Part shown: positions 19,985 through 29,898 of the stretch, one piece after another
How the letters are laid out: every line of letters begins with the position of its first letter
Position numbering within the stretch: position 1 is the stretch's first letter
Source of the DNA: Spirosoma oryzae
Lineage (GTDB): Bacteria; Bacteroidota; Bacteroidia; Cytophagales; Spirosomataceae
Length of the DNA: 64,000 nt
Assembly: GCF_003002825.1 (NCBI RefSeq)
Contig: NZ_PVTE01000002.1
Location: 1 to 64,000 of the forward strand
Reading direction: 5' to 3'
Translations under genes and position numbers: made by a program
Notes under the pieces: model-generated
The model's input: the letters and a program-made list of their open reading frames with translations, nothing else
What the model was told of the DNA's origin: nothing
Databases searched by the model: none

Positions 19985-22900
19985 TTACTCTAACGTAATT
20001 TCAAGGGCCAGACCGCGCAACTCGTGAACGAGTACATTGAATGACTCCGGAATATTCGGCTTCGGCAGGTTTTCCCCTTTCACGATAGCCTCGTATGCTT
20101 TAGCACGACCGACAACGTCATCCGACTTCACGGTCAGGATTTCCTGCAGGATGTTCGACGCACCGAATGCTTCGAGCGCCCACACCTCCATCTCACCGAA
20201 GCGCTGACCACCGAACTGGGCTTTACCACCCAGCGGCTGCTGCGTGATGAGCGAGTAGGGGCCGATCGAACGGGCGTGCATCTTGTCGTCAACCAGGTGA
20301 CCCAGTTTCAGCATGTAGATGATACCAACCGTTACTTTCTGGTCGAAACGCTCACCCGTCAGACCGTTGTACAGGTACGTACGGCCAAACGATGGCAGAC
20401 CAGCGGCATCCAGTTCGTCGACAACCTGCTGTTCGGTAGCACCGTCGAAAATCGGCGTCGCGTATTTACGGTCAAGTTTTTGACCGGCCCACGCTAATAC
20501 CGTTTCGTAGATCTGACCGAGGTTCATCCGGCTTGGTACGCCAAGTGGGTTCAGCACGATGTCAACCTTGGTTCCGTCAGCCAAGAACGGCATGTCTTCG
20601 TCACGAACGATCCGGGCAACAACCCCTTTGTTACCGTGACGACCAGCCATTTTGTCACCTACTTTCAGCTTACGCTTCTTGGCGATGTACACTTTAGCCA
20701 GCTTCACGATACCCGCAGGCAGCTCGTCACCAACTTCAAGTGAGAAACGCTCCCGCTTGAACCGACCTGTGATTTCGCTCCGACGGTTGTTGTAGTTCTT
20801 CACCAGCGACACAACCATCTCGTTCGTTTTCTCGTCGTCGGTCCAGTCACTCAAATTCAGATCCGACAACAGGTTCGCTTCTTCGGGAACAGCGTAGCTG
20901 CTTTCATCACGGTAGTTGTTCTTGTCAGGGAACAGGTTGTCCGTGATGTTCTTCCGGTTGAACTTCACGCCTTTGCTGACGATTTCGTCACCAAATTTGT
21001 GCTTCACGCCAGCACTGGTTTTACCTTCCAGCAGCGCAACCGCTTTGTCGATCATCCGGGCGCGGAAGTCATTCAGCTCACGGCCGTATTTCTTCATCAG
21101 CACCTTCACCTCTTCTTTGTGCTTACCCCGGTCTTCTTTTGCCGGACGCGCAAACAGTTTGGTGTCGATAACAACGCCTTTCAAGGAGGGTGGTGCTTTC
21201 TTCGACGCATCTTTCACGTCGCCAGCTTTGTCACCGAAGATCGCCCGCAGCAGTTTTTCTTCCGGTGTCGGATCGCTTTCTCCTTTCGGCGTAATCTTAC
21301 CGATCAGGATGTCGCCTTCCTTAACCTCCGTACCGATACGTACGATACCATTCTCATCGAGGTTACGAACGGTTTCTTCCGATACGTTCGGGATCTCCGA
21401 GGTTAATTCCTCTTCACCACGCTTCGTATCCCGAACTTCCAGTTCAAACTCTTCAATGTGAATCGACGTGAAGATATCTTCGCGAACAACCCGCTCCGAG
21501 ATTACAATAGCATCCTCGAAGTTGTACCCCTGCCAGGGCATGAACGCGACTTTCATGTTCCGACCAAGCGCCAGTTCACCCGCCTGCGTAGCGTAGCCTT
21601 CGCAAAGCACATCGCCTTTCTTCACCTTCTGTCCCTTGAAGACAGTTGGTTTGATGTTGATGCAGGTATCCTGGTTCGTCCGACGGAACTTGATCAGGTT
21701 ATACGTTTTAACGTCTTCGTCGAAGGTAACCGCCAGCTGATCGTTGTCCAGGTTGTAGCGAACCACAATCTTAGTCGAGTCAACGAAGTCGATCACCCCA
21801 TCCGATTCAGCGATCACCAGCGTCCGTGAGTCAACGGCAACCCGACCTTCCAGACCCGTACCGACAATCGGTGCTTCGGGGCGGAGCAGCGGTACGGCCT
21901 GACGTTGCATGTTCGAGCCCATCAGTGCCCGGTTAGCATCGTCGTGCTCAAGGAACGGAATCATCGACGCAGCAACCGATACAATCTGGTTTGGCGCAAT
22001 GTCCATAAACGTTACGTTCGCGGGCTCGGCCATAGGGAAGTCACCTTCGAAGCGAGCCTTCAGCCGATCGACATGGAAGTTACCTTTCTTATCGACACCC
22101 GCGTTTGCCTGCGCGATGTAGTGCGTATCTTCTTCTTCGGCCGTCAGATACATCACCGGCTTATCCATCGAGACCTTACCGTTTTCGATAACCCGGTACG
22201 GCGTCTCGATGAATCCCATGCTGTTGATCTTCGCGTAAACGCAAAGCGACGAGATCAGACCAATGTTCGGTCCTTCCGGCGTTTCAATCGTACACAGACG
22301 ACCGTAGTGCGTGTAGTGTACGTCACGAACCTCAAAACCTGCCCGCTCACGCGACAGACCACCAGGTCCCAGTGCCGACATACGACGCTTGTGCGTCACC
22401 TCGGCCAGCGGGTTGGTTTGGTCCATGAACTGCGACAGCTGATTGGTACCGAAGAACGAGTTGATTACCGACGACAGCGTACGGGCGTTAATCAGGTCGA
22501 CGGGCTTGAAATCCTCGTTGTCCCGAACGTTCATCCGCTCTTTGATCGTCCGTGCCATACGAGCCAGACCTACGCCAAACTGCGCGTACAGCTGCTCACC
22601 GACAGTACGAACACGCCGGTTGCTCAGGTGGTCAATATCATCGACAACCGCCTTCGAGTTGATCAGACCGATCAGGTACTTCACGATCGACACGATGTCT
22701 TCCGTGGTCAGTACTTTCATGTCTGAAGAAATCTCCAGATTCAGTTTCTTGTTGATCCGATAGCGACCTACATCACCAAGATCGTAGCGCTTGTCAGAGA
22801 AGAAAAGGCTCTGAATGATTTCACGAGCCGCCTGCTCATCAGGCGCATCTGCATTACGCAACTGCCGATAGATTTGCTCTACAGCCTCTTTTTCCGAGTT

Positions 22901-23854
22901 AGAGCTATCTTTTTGCAGCGTATTGTAGATGATGTTGTAATCGGCCATGTTCATGTCTTCCTTGTGCAGGATGACCGACTTTTGGCCTGAATTCAAAATC
23001 GTATCAATATCGTCAACCGAGATGGCCGAGTCACGCTCCATGAGCACCTCGTTTCGGCTGATCGATACAACTTCACCTGTATCTTCATCAACGAAGTCTT
23101 CCGTCCAGGTACGAAGCACCCGGGCAGCTAACCGCCGACCAATTGCTTTTTTCAGGTTAGCCTGCGTAGCGGGAACTTCCTCCGACAGACCAAACAGATC
23201 CAGAATATCTTTATCCGAACCGAATCCAATAGCACGCAGCAGCGTCGTTACCGGGAATTTCTTCTTCCGGTCAATGTACGCATACATGACGTTGTTAACG
23301 TCCGTCGAAAACTCGATCCACGAGCCTTTAAACGGAATAATACGGGCCGAATACAGCTTCGTACCGTTTGTGTGCTTACTCATCGAGAAGAACACGCCCG
23401 GCGACCGGTGTAGCTGTGAAACAATCACACGTTCGGCACCGTTAATGACGAAAGAGCCCTTTTCGGTCATATATGGGATGTTCCCCAAGAATACTTCCTG
23501 CTCGATCGTTTCGAAATCTTCATTGTCGGGGTCGTTGTTAGACAACCGCAACTTTGCTTTAAGCGGAACTGAGTAAGTCAGTCCCCGGTCAATTGACTCA
23601 TCCACCGAGTATTTTGGCGGATCGACCGAATAGTCAATAAATTCCAGCTTGAAGTTCTCGCGTGAATCGGAAATTGGGAAGTTCTCCTGAAACACCTTGA
23701 ACAGGCCTTCTTCCGAACGTTGGTTCGAAGGCGTGTCGAGCTGAAAAAAATCTTTGAAGGATTTAACCTGAATATCCAAAAAATCAGGATATTCAATCAC
23801 TGGCTGAATCGTCGCAAAATTTTTGCGCGTACTGATTTTCGCGTTTGTAGCCAA
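19985..23854 (-). CDS. rpoB: RNA polymerase beta subunit
   Basis: This is the full beta subunit, 1289 residues from the TTG at 23854. I chose TTG because it yields [14 protein letters not shown] ahead of the conserved [15 protein letters not shown]. No ATG is available upstream in frame, and a GTG at 23918-23920 would add 22 residues not typical of the family. The rifampicin-binding region ([32 protein letters not shown]) and the C-terminal [18 protein letters not shown] are present. It lies downstream of rplL across an attenuator-like hairpin. Confidence 0.98.
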   Translation of the reverse strand: MATNAKISTRKNFATIQPVIEYPDFLDIQVKSFKDFFQLDTPSNQRSEEGLFKVFQENFPISDSRENFKLEFIDYSVDPPKYSVDESIDRGLTYSVPLKAKLRLSNNDPDNEDFETIEQEVFLGNIPYMTEKGSFVINGAERVIVSQLHRSPGVFFSMSKHTNGTKLYSARIIPFKGSWIEFSTDVNNVMYAYIDRKKKFPVTTLLRAIGFGSDKDILDLFGLSEEVPATQANLKKAIGRRLAARVLRTWTEDFVDEDTGEVVSISRNEVLMERDSAISVDDIDTILNSGQKSVILHKEDMNMADYNIIYNTLQKDSSNSEKEAVEQIYRQLRNADAPDEQAAREIIQSLFFSDKRYDLGDVGRYRINKKLNLEISSDMKVLTTEDIVSIVKYLIGLINSKAVVDDIDHLSNRRVRTVGEQLYAQFGVGLARMARTIKERMNVRDNEDFKPVDLINARTLSSVINSFFGTNQLSQFMDQTNPLAEVTHKRRMSALGPGGLSRERAGFEVRDVHYTHYGRLCTIETPEGPNIGLISSLCVYAKINSMGFIETPYRVIENGKVSMDKPVMYLTAEEEDTHYIAQANAGVDKKGNFHVDRLKARFEGDFPMAEPANVTFMDIAPNQIVSVAASMIPFLEHDDANRALMGSNMQRQAVPLLRPEAPIVGTGLEGRVAVDSRTLVIAESDGVIDFVDSTKIVVRYNLDNDQLAVTFDEDVKTYNLIKFRRTNQDTCINIKPTVFKGQKVKKGDVLCEGYATQAGELALGRNMKVAFMPWQGYNFEDAIVISERVVREDIFTSIHIEEFELEVRDTKRGEEELTSEIPNVSEETVRNLDENGIVRIGTEVKEGDILIGKITPKGESDPTPEEKLLRAIFGDKAGDVKDASKKAPPSLKGVVIDTKLFARPAKEDRGKHKEEVKVLMKKYGRELNDFRARMIDKAVALLEGKTSAGVKHKFGDEIVSKGVKFNRKNITDNLFPDKNNYRDESSYAVPEEANLLSDLNLSDWTDDEKTNEMVVSLVKNYNNRRSEITGRFKRERFSLEVGDELPAGIVKLAKVYIAKKRKLKVGDKMAGRHGNKGVVARIVRDEDMPFLADGTKVDIVLNPLGVPSRMNLGQIYETVLAWAGQKLDRKYATPIFDGATEQQVVDELDAAGLPSFGRTYLYNGLTGERFDQKVTVGIIYMLKLGHLVDDKMHARSIGPYSLITQQPLGGKAQFGGQRFGEMEVWALEAFGASNILQEILTVKSDDVVGRAKAYEAIVKGENLPKPNIPESFNVLVHELRGLALEITLE

Positions 23855-24023
23855 GATTGTACTTCGTTTAGTTGCGTAACCGATTCTATATGAGTGTGTT
23901 GCGAAGCGTTGCGACAGCACTCTGACTGAGCGGCTAATCAGACCCCGGTCGTTACCCGACCTAAGGGGTGTGAGTAGACAACGTATGGCAATAAAAATAA
24001 GTTTGTCTTTTGCAAGTGCATAG

Positions 24024-24082
24024 ACAAAAAATCTCTAAGCAGGAAAAGACCAGACGTTTTGTCTGGCCTCTCCTGCTTAGAG
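24024..24082 (-). terminator. Attenuator-like terminator between rplL and rpoB
   Basis: On the minus strand a 12-bp outer stem (24082-24071 with 24044-24033) and a 6-bp inner stem (24066-24061 with 24055-24050) are followed by a run of six Ts. It is 22 bases after the rplL stop and about 180 bases before rpoB. The position parallels the partial terminator that sets the ribosomal protein to polymerase ratio in Escherichia coli; that role is inferred here. Confidence 0.8.
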
Positions 24083-24104
24083 CAATATGTAAGTAAGCGG
24101 TTGC

Positions 24105-24488
24105 TTATTTTACTTCAACTTCAGCACCAGCTTCTTCGAGTTGCTTACGCAGCGACTCAGCTTCGTCTTTAGCTACGCCTTCTTTAACTGGTTTCGGAGC
24201 GCCGTCTACCAGTTCTTTGGCTTCTTTCAGGCCCAGACCGGTCAGGTCTTTAACCAGTTTCACCACAGCCAGTTTAGCAGCACCAGCCGACTTCAGGATA
24301 ACGTCAAACGAGGTTTTTTCAGCAGCAGCTGGAGCAGCATCACCTGCACCTGCACCACCAGCAACCATTACCGGAGCCGCAGCTGCGGGTTCGATACCGT
24401 ACTCATCTTTCAGAATGGTAGCCAGTTCGTTTACTTCTTTAACCGTCAGGCTTACAAGCTGCTCAGCGAACGCTTTCAAATCTGCCAT
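24105..24488 (-). CDS. rplL: 50S ribosomal protein L7/L12
   Basis: This is the stalk protein that recruits translation GTPases. At 127 residues it has the N-terminal dimerisation helices ([23 protein letters not shown]), an Ala/Gly/Pro-rich hinge (about 35-55) and the globular C-terminal domain with [17 protein letters not shown] and [20 protein letters not shown]. It is 56 bases downstream of rplJ. It should be made in excess over the other ribosomal proteins, consistent with the attenuator just downstream. Confidence 0.98.
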   Translation of the reverse strand: MADLKAFAEQLVSLTVKEVNELATILKDEYGIEPAAAAPVMVAGGAGAGDAAPAAAEKTSFDVILKSAGAAKLAVVKLVKDLTGLGLKEAKELVDGAPKPVKEGVAKDEAESLRKQLEEAGAEVEVK

Positions 24489-24544
24489 TGTCGTATTCTA
24501 AATTTGATTGTGATACAAGATTGAATAAAAAAGTCGGATGGTAA

Positions 24545-25078
24545 TTAAGCAGCTTCCTCGCGCTCCGACAGCGTTTTGAGGATACCAGCCAGTTTGTTGC
24601 CACCGCCTTGAAGCGCCGAAATAACGTTCTTGGCAGGCGATTGCAGCAGACCAACGATTTCGCCAATAAGCTCCTCTTTGCTTTTCAGCGCGATGAGCGT
24701 ATCAAGCTGATCAGCACCAATGAACAGGCTGTTGTCGATCGACGCACCTTTCAATTGTAGCTTATCATTTGTTCTGCGAAACTCTTTGATGAGTTTTGCC
24801 GGTGCTTTGGCATTCTCAGGGTGAAACATCACCGCTGACTGTCCTTGCAACACCGTGTCGTTGAACGAGGAATAATCCGCGTCCAGGGTTTCGAGTGCCT
24901 TCTTAATGAAGGTGTTTTTCACCACTTTGTACTCGATCCCCTGCTCAAAGCATTTCCGACGAAGTTCGTTGACTTCGGCTACCGTCATGCCATTGGCTTC
25001 CGTGATGTAGAAGAAGGGAGTCGACTGAAACTTTTCAGTCAATTCCTCAATAATTGCTCCTTTGTCCTCGCGCTTCAT
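24545..25078 (-). CDS. rplJ: 50S ribosomal protein L10
   Basis: L10 anchors the L7/L12 stalk dimers to 23S rRNA. The 177 residues are full length, with MKREDKGAIIEELTEKF and the FYITEANGMTVAEVNELRR segment at the N-terminus and a long C-terminal helix for L12 binding. Only three bases separate it from rplA. A leader-type L10 autoregulatory site would have to lie inside the rplA coding end. Confidence 0.98.
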   Translation of the reverse strand: MKREDKGAIIEELTEKFQSTPFFYITEANGMTVAEVNELRRKCFEQGIEYKVVKNTFIKKALETLDADYSSFNDTVLQGQSAVMFHPENAKAPAKLIKEFRRTNDKLQLKGASIDNSLFIGADQLDTLIALKSKEELIGEIVGLLQSPAKNVISALQGGGNKLAGILKTLSEREEAA

Positions 25079-25081
25079 GGC

Positions 25082-25780
25082 TTATATACCGGCTACTGTG
25101 CCTTTGTCAATCGTTACTCCCGGACTCATCGTGCTCGACAGGTTGATCGTTTTTACGTAAGTGCCTTTAGCCGACGAAGGCTTAAGACGCATTAGCGTAG
25201 CGATAATTTCCTGCGCGTTCTCAGCCAGTTTTTCCGGCGTAAACGATACTTTACCAATGCTGGTATGAATGATACCGGTTTTGTCGACTTTGAAGTCAAT
25301 TTTACCAGCTTTCACTTCGCGAACAGCCTTACCCACCTCTGGCGTTACCGTACCCGACTTCGGGTTTGGCATTAGACCACGGGGACCAAGCACTTTACCC
25401 AAACGACCAACTTTGGCCATAACGTTCGGCATCGTGATAATCACGTCGATGTCCGTCCAGCCTTGTTCGATCTTCTGAATGTAATCGTCGAGGCCAACAT
25501 AATCAGCTCCGGCTTCTTTCGCTTCGTTCTCCTTGTCCGGGGTGCAAAGCACCAGAACGCGAACCGTTTTACCCGTACCGTGGGGCAGCGTAGCAACGCC
25601 ACGTACCATTTGGTCGGCTTTACGCGGATCGACGCCCAACCGGACATCAATGTCCACAGAAGCATCAAACTTCGTGTACGAGATCTCCTTCAGAATCTCA
25701 GCTGCCTGTTGGAGCGAGTATTCTTTAGCAGCATCGTACTTAGTGAGTGCTTCTTTTTGTTTTTTCGTTAGCTTACCCAT
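25082..25780 (-). CDS. rplA: 50S ribosomal protein L1
   Basis: L1 forms the mobile stalk next to the ribosomal E site. The sequence is 232 residues, with the RNA-binding signature [25 protein letters not shown] in the middle and [14 protein letters not shown] towards the end. It starts 24 bases after the rplK stop, and the pair is expected to be co-regulated. Confidence 0.98.
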   Translation of the reverse strand: MGKLTKKQKEALTKYDAAKEYSLQQAAEILKEISYTKFDASVDIDVRLGVDPRKADQMVRGVATLPHGTGKTVRVLVLCTPDKENEAKEAGADYVGLDDYIQKIEQGWTDIDVIITMPNVMAKVGRLGKVLGPRGLMPNPKSGTVTPEVGKAVREVKAGKIDFKVDKTGIIHTSIGKVSFTPEKLAENAQEIIATLMRLKPSSAKGTYVKTINLSSTMSPGVTIDKGTVAGI

Positions 25781-25804
25781 TCCTGTGTTTGCTCAGCAAG
25801 TCTG

Positions 25805-26248
25805 TTAGTTCTCAAAGGGGGAAGCACCGCTGACGGTGATACCCATGCTGCGGGCCGTTCCAGCCACCTGACGCATTGCCGACTCAACTGTGAAGCAGTT
25901 AAGGTCGGGCATCTTGGTTTCGGCAATGGTCCGAACCTGATCCCACGTTACTGAACCAACTTTTTTCCGGTTGGGTTGAGCAGAGCCACCTTTCAGTTTA
26001 GCTGCTTCCATCAGCAGGATCGGCGCAGGGGGCGTTTTGATGACGAAATCAAAGGACTTATCCTTGTAATACGTAATCAAAACTGGCAATACCATACCCA
26101 TCTTGTCCTGCGTACGGCCATTGAACTGCTTGCAGAATTCCATGATATTCAAACCTTTGGAACCCAACGCAGGACCGATCGGAGGTGAGGGGTTAGCCTG
26201 CCCGCCTTTGACTTGCAGCTTTACATAGCCACCTACTTCTTTTGCCAT
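25805..26248 (-). CDS. rplK: 50S ribosomal protein L11
   Basis: L11 binds the GTPase-associated centre of 23S rRNA. The 147 residues contain [23 protein letters not shown] (thiostrepton-loop region) and the C-terminal RNA-binding domain ending [14 protein letters not shown] 170-base leader separates it from nusG; apart from a hairpin at the nusG end, I see no recognised leader motif in it. Confidence 0.98.
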   Translation of the reverse strand: MAKEVGGYVKLQVKGGQANPSPPIGPALGSKGLNIMEFCKQFNGRTQDKMGMVLPVLITYYKDKSFDFVIKTPPAPILLMEAAKLKGGSAQPNRKKVGSVTWDQVRTIAETKMPDLNCFTVESAMRQVAGTARSMGITVSGASPFEN

Positions 26249-26399
26249 TGTGGTAATTTAGTTACGACCGCACGGGCGGCCCCGCTGTTGCTTAAGGTTC
26301 TTAGCCAATTCGTCACATAACCGGCCCGCACCCCTCTCGCATCAAATCAACTACTGCTGACGGGTCATCTTCTGAGGGAAGCATAAGATGCCGCGTCTC

Positions 26400-26428
26400 G
26401 GAAGTTTAGTTGAACCAACTAAGCTTCC
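26400..26428 (-). other. Hairpin across the nusG stop codon
   Basis: A 13-bp stem (26400-26412 with 26416-26428, one wobble pair) with a 3-base loop covers the end of nusG. No T run follows on the minus strand, so it is not a standard terminator. It could stabilise or process the nusG-rplK message. Confidence 0.45.
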
Positions 26429-26979
26429 TTCTCTACTTGTGCGTAACTGAGTTCTACCGGAGTATTCCGGCCAAATATTTTCACAACGACGTTCAGTTTC
26501 TTCCGGTCGTCAAATACTTCTTCTACTGTACCGATGAATCCACCGAATGGACCGTCGACAACTTTCACCGATTCACCTTTGATGTACGCTACGGTTGGGG
26601 CCGCTACTTCCTGTGCTTCTTCCTCGGCCTTACCCAAAATCCGGCGTACTTCGGCTTCACGCAATGGAACAGGAACTTTCGATGTTGTACCAACCTGTGA
26701 ATTTCCCAGGAAACCCAATACGCCAGGCATGTTGAGTATCATGTCAAGGGCACGGTTGTTACCCAAATCGGCCGAAATCAGGATATAGCCCGGGAAGAAC
26801 GATTTTTCCCGAACGCGCTTCTTGCCGTTGCGCATTTCGTATACCTTTTCCGCAGGAATAAGTACCTGAGGAATCACTTCGTCCAACTTTTGCCGGATGA
26901 TTTCGTTATCGAGATAAGACTTGATTTTCTTTTCCTGTCCCGAAACGGCCCGGATCACGTACCATTGTATGCCGCTCAT
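26419..26979 (-). CDS. nusG: Transcription termination/antitermination factor NusG
   Basis: NusG binds RNA polymerase and couples it to Rho or to ribosomal S10. The 186 residues hold the N-terminal NGN domain (QWYVIRAVSGQEKKIK and REKSFFPGYILI) and the C-terminal KOW domain (KGESVKVVDGPFGGFIGTVEEV). The NGN domain has the slightly longer loop common in Bacteroidota. It follows secE by 63 bases, the standard gene order. Confidence 0.98.
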   Translation of the reverse strand: MSGIQWYVIRAVSGQEKKIKSYLDNEIIRQKLDEVIPQVLIPAEKVYEMRNGKKRVREKSFFPGYILISADLGNNRALDMILNMPGVLGFLGNSQVGTTSKVPVPLREAEVRRILGKAEEEAQEVAAPTVAYIKGESVKVVDGPFGGFIGTVEEVFDDRKKLNVVVKIFGRNTPVELSYAQVEKEA

Positions 26980-27042
26980 AAGAAACTATCGTTAGAGGTT
27001 ACTAATCTGCTGCCGACAATGGAGCTGATTTAGCAACCGGCC

Positions 27043-27234
27043 TTAAAATGACTGGTAGAACGCATTAAGCGCATTCTCGAATACCAAATCAATCAGCCCA
27101 ACCATCAGCGCAAAAATCAGCGACGCTACCAGTACCAGCGTTGAACTAGACTGGAGATCGCTGAATTTAGGCCAAGTCACGTTATGCTGAACTTCCTCCC
27201 AGGAGGCCTTCAGGAACGAAACAAACTTGTCCAT
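27043..27234 (-). CDS. secE: Preprotein translocase subunit SecE
   Basis: SecE is the small clamp subunit of the SecYEG channel. This is the short single-span form of 63 residues: an amphipathic N-terminal helix with the conserved SWEEVQHNVTWPKF, then one membrane helix (STLVLVASLIFALMVGLIDLVF). It lies between tRNA-Trp and nusG, as in most bacteria. Confidence 0.97.
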   Translation of the reverse strand: MDKFVSFLKASWEEVQHNVTWPKFSDLQSSSTLVLVASLIFALMVGLIDLVFENALNAFYQSF

Positions 27235-27251
27235 TATAGAATCAGGATTAG

Positions 27252-27322
27252 CACGGGTGGAGAGATTCGAACTCCCATCAACGGTTTTGGAGACCGCTAT
27301 TCTACCCTTGAACTACACCCGT
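27252..27322 (-). tRNA. tRNA-Trp (CCA)
   Basis: The minus-strand 71-base cloverleaf has an acceptor stem ACGGGTG/CACCCGT, anticodon loop CTCCAAA (anticodon CCA) and T arm GGGAGTTCGAATCTCTC. The 3' CCA is not encoded. It lies just upstream of secE and about 60 bases downstream of a strong promoter. Confidence 0.95.
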
Positions 27323-27385
27323 ATATCGACGAGCCGTGCTGCTGCCTAAAAAAATTCCGTTACGGCTTGCTTCCGAAACGGACTG

Positions 27386-27415
27386 CAAAAGTACGAAACA
27401 ATCTTAAAAAAACAA
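27386..27415 (-). promoter_or_regulatory. Promoter of the tRNA-Trp/secE/nusG/rpl/rpo operon
   Basis: On the minus strand TTG (27415-27413), a 19-base spacer and TACTTTTG followed by C (27393-27386) give a full consensus match. The TTG lies in the 3' arm of the tuf terminator and the spacer contains its T run, so terminator and promoter overlap. Confidence 0.75.
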
Positions 27416-27447
27416 GTGCATCTCCGTGAAGAAATGCACTTGTTTTT
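27406..27447 (-). terminator. Terminator of tuf
   Basis: A 14-bp stem (27434-27447 with 27408-27421) with a 12-base loop is followed by a T tract on the minus strand, nine bases after the tuf stop. Confidence 0.88.
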
Positions 27448-27455
27448 CTCACTTA

Positions 27456-28643
27456 CTAGTCGAGGATTTCGGTAACCTGACCAGCACCTACGGTACGACC
27501 ACCTTCGCGGATAGCGAAACGGAGACCTTTTTCCATAGCGATTTTGTTGATCAGACTTACTTCGATCGTGATGTTATCGCCCGGCATAACCATCTCAACG
27601 CCAGCTGGCAGGATGATCTCGCCCGTTACGTCCGTGGTACGGAAGTAGAACTGAGGACGGTATTTGTTAAAGAATGGCGTATGACGGCCACCTTCTTCTT
27701 TCGACAGAACGTAAACCTCAGCCTTGAACTTCAGGTGCGGGGTTACCGAACCAGGCTTACAGATTACCATACCACGACGGATATCGGTTTTCTCGATACC
27801 ACGGAGCAGCAGACCTACGTTGTCACCAGCTTCACCACGGTCCAGAATTTTCCGGAACATTTCAACACCGGTTACAACCGACTTCAGGTTCTCAGCACCC
27901 ATACCCAGGATCTCAACAGGCTCACCCGAGTTGATAACACCGCGCTCGATACGGCCGGTAGCAACCGTACCACGACCCGTGATCGAGAACACGTCTTCGA
28001 CCGGCATCAGGAACGGCAGATCCGTCTGACGAGGAGGCAGGGGGATGAAATCATCCACGTTCTGCATCAGGTCTTCGATCGTAGCAACCCATTTAGCATC
28101 GCCGTTCAGACCACCAAGAGCCGAACCTTGAATAACAGGGATGTTATCGCCATCGAAGTTATAGAAGCTCAGCAGTTCGCGGATCTCCATTTCAACCAGT
28201 TCCAGCAGTTCAGGATCGTCGACCATATCGACTTTGTTCATGAACACTACCAGCTGAGGTACACCTACCTGACGAGCGAGCAGGATGTGCTCACGAGTCT
28301 GGGGCATTGGTCCGTCAGTAGCAGCTACCACGAGGATAGCGCCGTCCATTTGAGCGGCACCCGTTACCATGTTCTTCACATAGTCGGCGTGACCTGGGCA
28401 GTCAACGTGCGCATAGTGGCGGTTAGCCGTAGCGTACTCAACGTGCGATGTATTGATGGTGATACCACGCTCTTTTTCTTCGGGAGCGTTGTCAATCGAG
28501 GAGAAGTCCCGAATTGCGGCCAGACCCTTTTCGGCCAGCACTTTCGTAATGGCAGCCGTCAGCGTCGTTTTACCGTGGTCAACGTGACCAATCGTACCGA
28601 TGTTTACGTGCGGTTTCGAGCGGTCAAAATTCTCTTTTGCCAT
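27456..28643 (-). CDS. tuf: Translation elongation factor Tu
   Basis: EF-Tu delivers aminoacyl-tRNA to the ribosome. The 395 residues are complete: [11 protein letters not shown]-loop (18-27), [12 protein letters not shown] switch I, DCPGHADY and NKVD guanine-binding motifs, then two beta-barrel domains ending [15 protein letters not shown]. It follows a Tyr-Gly-Thr tRNA cluster, the common Bacteroidota and general bacterial arrangement, and is probably transcribed from the promoter before tRNA-Tyr. Confidence 0.99.
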   Translation of the reverse strand: MAKENFDRSKPHVNIGTIGHVDHGKTTLTAAITKVLAEKGLAAIRDFSSIDNAPEEKERGITINTSHVEYATANRHYAHVDCPGHADYVKNMVTGAAQMDGAILVVAATDGPMPQTREHILLARQVGVPQLVVFMNKVDMVDDPELLELVEMEIRELLSFYNFDGDNIPVIQGSALGGLNGDAKWVATIEDLMQNVDDFIPLPPRQTDLPFLMPVEDVFSITGRGTVATGRIERGVINSGEPVEILGMGAENLKSVVTGVEMFRKILDRGEAGDNVGLLLRGIEKTDIRRGMVICKPGSVTPHLKFKAEVYVLSKEEGGRHTPFFNKYRPQFYFRTTDVTGEIILPAGVEMVMPGDNITIEVSLINKIAMEKGLRFAIREGGRTVGAGQVTEILD

Positions 28644-28802
28644 GTTTTTAAAACGCTATTGTGAACTGTTGTTTGTTTTTGGATGAACTCGCTGAACGTC
28701 AATCAAGCCGGACGCGATCAACTCCAATTGAGAACTGACACCGTTTCGGCCTAAAACCGCACGGGCGGCTTCAATTTAAAAAAGACTCCCGAAGAAGTCT
28801 TG

Positions 28803-28874
<72 letters not shown>

Positions 28875-28891
28875 TTTTTGTACTGTACTGG

Positions 28892-28964
28892 AGCGGAAGA
28901 CGGGTCTCGAACCCGCAACCTATAGCTTGGAAGGCTATCGCTCTACCAATTGAGCTACTTCCGC
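28892..28964 (-). tRNA. tRNA-Gly (TCC)
   Basis: The minus-strand 73-base cloverleaf has acceptor GCGGAAG/CTTCCGC, anticodon stem ATAGC/GCTAT with loop CTTCCAA (anticodon TCC), and T arm GCGGGTTCGAGACCCGT. It lies 17 bases upstream of tRNA-Thr. Confidence 0.95.
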
Positions 28965-28967
28965 AAA

Positions 28968-29071
28968 AAAAGAAGTTATAGAGTCGTAAGGTTTTACAGT
29001 TATATAGCTGCCTGCAACTTGCAATTCAACTTTATAACTCTCTAACTATAGAACTTTATAACTTCTTTTTG
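28968..29071. repeat. Imperfect inverted repeat between tRNA-Tyr and tRNA-Gly
   Basis: Two arms of about 45 bases pair imperfectly: the left begins AAGAAGTTATAGAG near 28971, and the right ends CTTTATAACTTCTT near 29067. Each arm contains degenerate copies of a unit like AAGTTATAAAG. The element at 40255-40395 has the same style. It interrupts a tRNA operon, so its transcript could form a processing hairpin. Confidence 0.75.
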
Positions 29072-29072
29072 G

Positions 29073-29155
29073 TGGGGAGTGGAGGATTCGAACCTCCGAA
29101 GGCGTACGCCAGCAGATTTACAGTCTGATCCATTTGGCCACTCTGGAAACTCCCC
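29073..29155 (-). tRNA. tRNA-Tyr (GTA)
   Basis: The minus-strand 83-base tRNA has a long variable arm (type II): acceptor GGGGAGT/ACTCCCC, anticodon loop CTGTAAA (anticodon GTA), variable stem around GGCGTACGCC and T arm GGAGGTTCGAATCCTCC. It heads the tRNA-tuf transcript. Confidence 0.95.
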
Positions 29156-29204
29156 AATACAACTTGTAAAGAACATTTTCCGCCCCGTTCCCGGTTTGGA
29201 GTTG

Positions 29205-29234
29205 CAAAACTACACGATAAAATCGTGTTGTCAA
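29205..29234 (-). promoter_or_regulatory. Promoter of the tRNA-Tyr/Gly/Thr-tuf operon
   Basis: On the minus strand TTGACA (29234-29229) stands 19 bases (counted from TTG) before TAGTTTTG followed by C (29212-29205). This is a complete consensus and looks strong. The expected start is near 29199, about 45 bases before tRNA-Tyr. Confidence 0.8.
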
Positions 29235-29275
29235 CACGTATCTCAAAAATAATTCTTTTTGTTCTGTCTTTTAGC

Positions 29276-29791
29276 TCACTTGAGCACTTGGGTCAGCCGT
29301 GATCCATCCGGGTATGTCATCTCTTCAATACGCCACCGCCCTGCTGTCTGCGTCAGCTCTAGTCGAATTTCTTTTTTACGCCCCTTCTCTTCAAATGTCG
29401 TGTATACGACAGCCCGGCTGCCACCTACTGCGGCTGGCTCGACCCACATCTTTTTCACCTCGCTATCTGGTGCTTTGAATAGCAACTCTTTTTTGAGCAT
29501 GGGCTTGCTTTTCCAGATCAGCGCGGCAGTCGGCTTTGTAAAAAATTGCTCAACGAGAGCCTGATCGCTGGTTGTGCGGAAAGGGTTTTCCGTCTTCTGG
29601 TGTTCAAAATACAAAGCCCGAACAAGCCGGTCAGCGGCAGACCGAGGAGCGTCCGGGCCGGGGCGTTTCGCCAGGCTGGCAGCACTATCGGCCGTGATTG
29701 TCGTTTCAGTCGGCGTGTTCTGCTGCTTTGGCTTCGATTGACAGCCAGCAATGGATAGAACGACGATACTACAGAGCAATACGTGTTTCAT
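29276..29791 (-). CDS. Lipoprotein, DUF3828-like
   Basis: This 171-residue predicted lipoprotein has signal MKHVLLCSIVVLSIAGC with lipobox IAGC. A low-complexity T/P/A-rich linker (about 20-55) precedes a compact domain with ALYFEHQKTENPF, FFTKPTAALIW, VYTTFEEKGRKKEIRLELTQTAGRWRIEEMTYPDG. The last segment (strand, strand, then a W-I-D/Y ending) resembles DUF3828-type small domains; that match is uncertain. A possible -7 element TACGTTTG lies at 29824-29817 on the minus strand, without a proper TTG partner. Confidence 0.75.
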   Translation of the reverse strand: MKHVLLCSIVVLSIAGCQSKPKQQNTPTETTITADSAASLAKRPGPDAPRSAADRLVRALYFEHQKTENPFRTTSDQALVEQFFTKPTAALIWKSKPMLKKELLFKAPDSEVKKMWVEPAAVGGSRAVVYTTFEEKGRKKEIRLELTQTAGRWRIEEMTYPDGSRLTQVLK

Positions 29792-29839
29792 TAGTCAGGG
29801 GGTTGGCTTCGTAGAACAAACGTACGATGTCGGTCATGA

Positions 29840-29873
29840 AAAAGCCGCATCCTGCTAACAAGATGCGGCTTTT
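29840..29873 (-). other. Terminator-like hairpin upstream of the DUF3828-like gene
   Basis: A 12-bp stem (29840-29851 with 29862-29873) with T flanks lies 25 bases before the end of the M13 peptidase gene. On the minus strand it comes after that gene's stop and ends in five Ts, so it most likely terminates the peptidase transcript. Confidence 0.8.
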
Positions 29874-29898
29874 GACGAGTTGTTTCTAAGCGTGACAA

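Noticed and set aside
21905..22726. 273-codon open frame antisense to rpoB, with similar ones in rpoC, fusA, recQ and susC
   Set aside because: All lie inside well-supported genes, have odd compositions (Arg, Thr and His-rich) and no start signals.
27426..28664. 412-codon open frame on the plus strand across tuf
   Set aside because: It is exactly antisense to the intact and highly conserved EF-Tu gene. Long antisense frames arise from its biased codon use, and the product has no family features.
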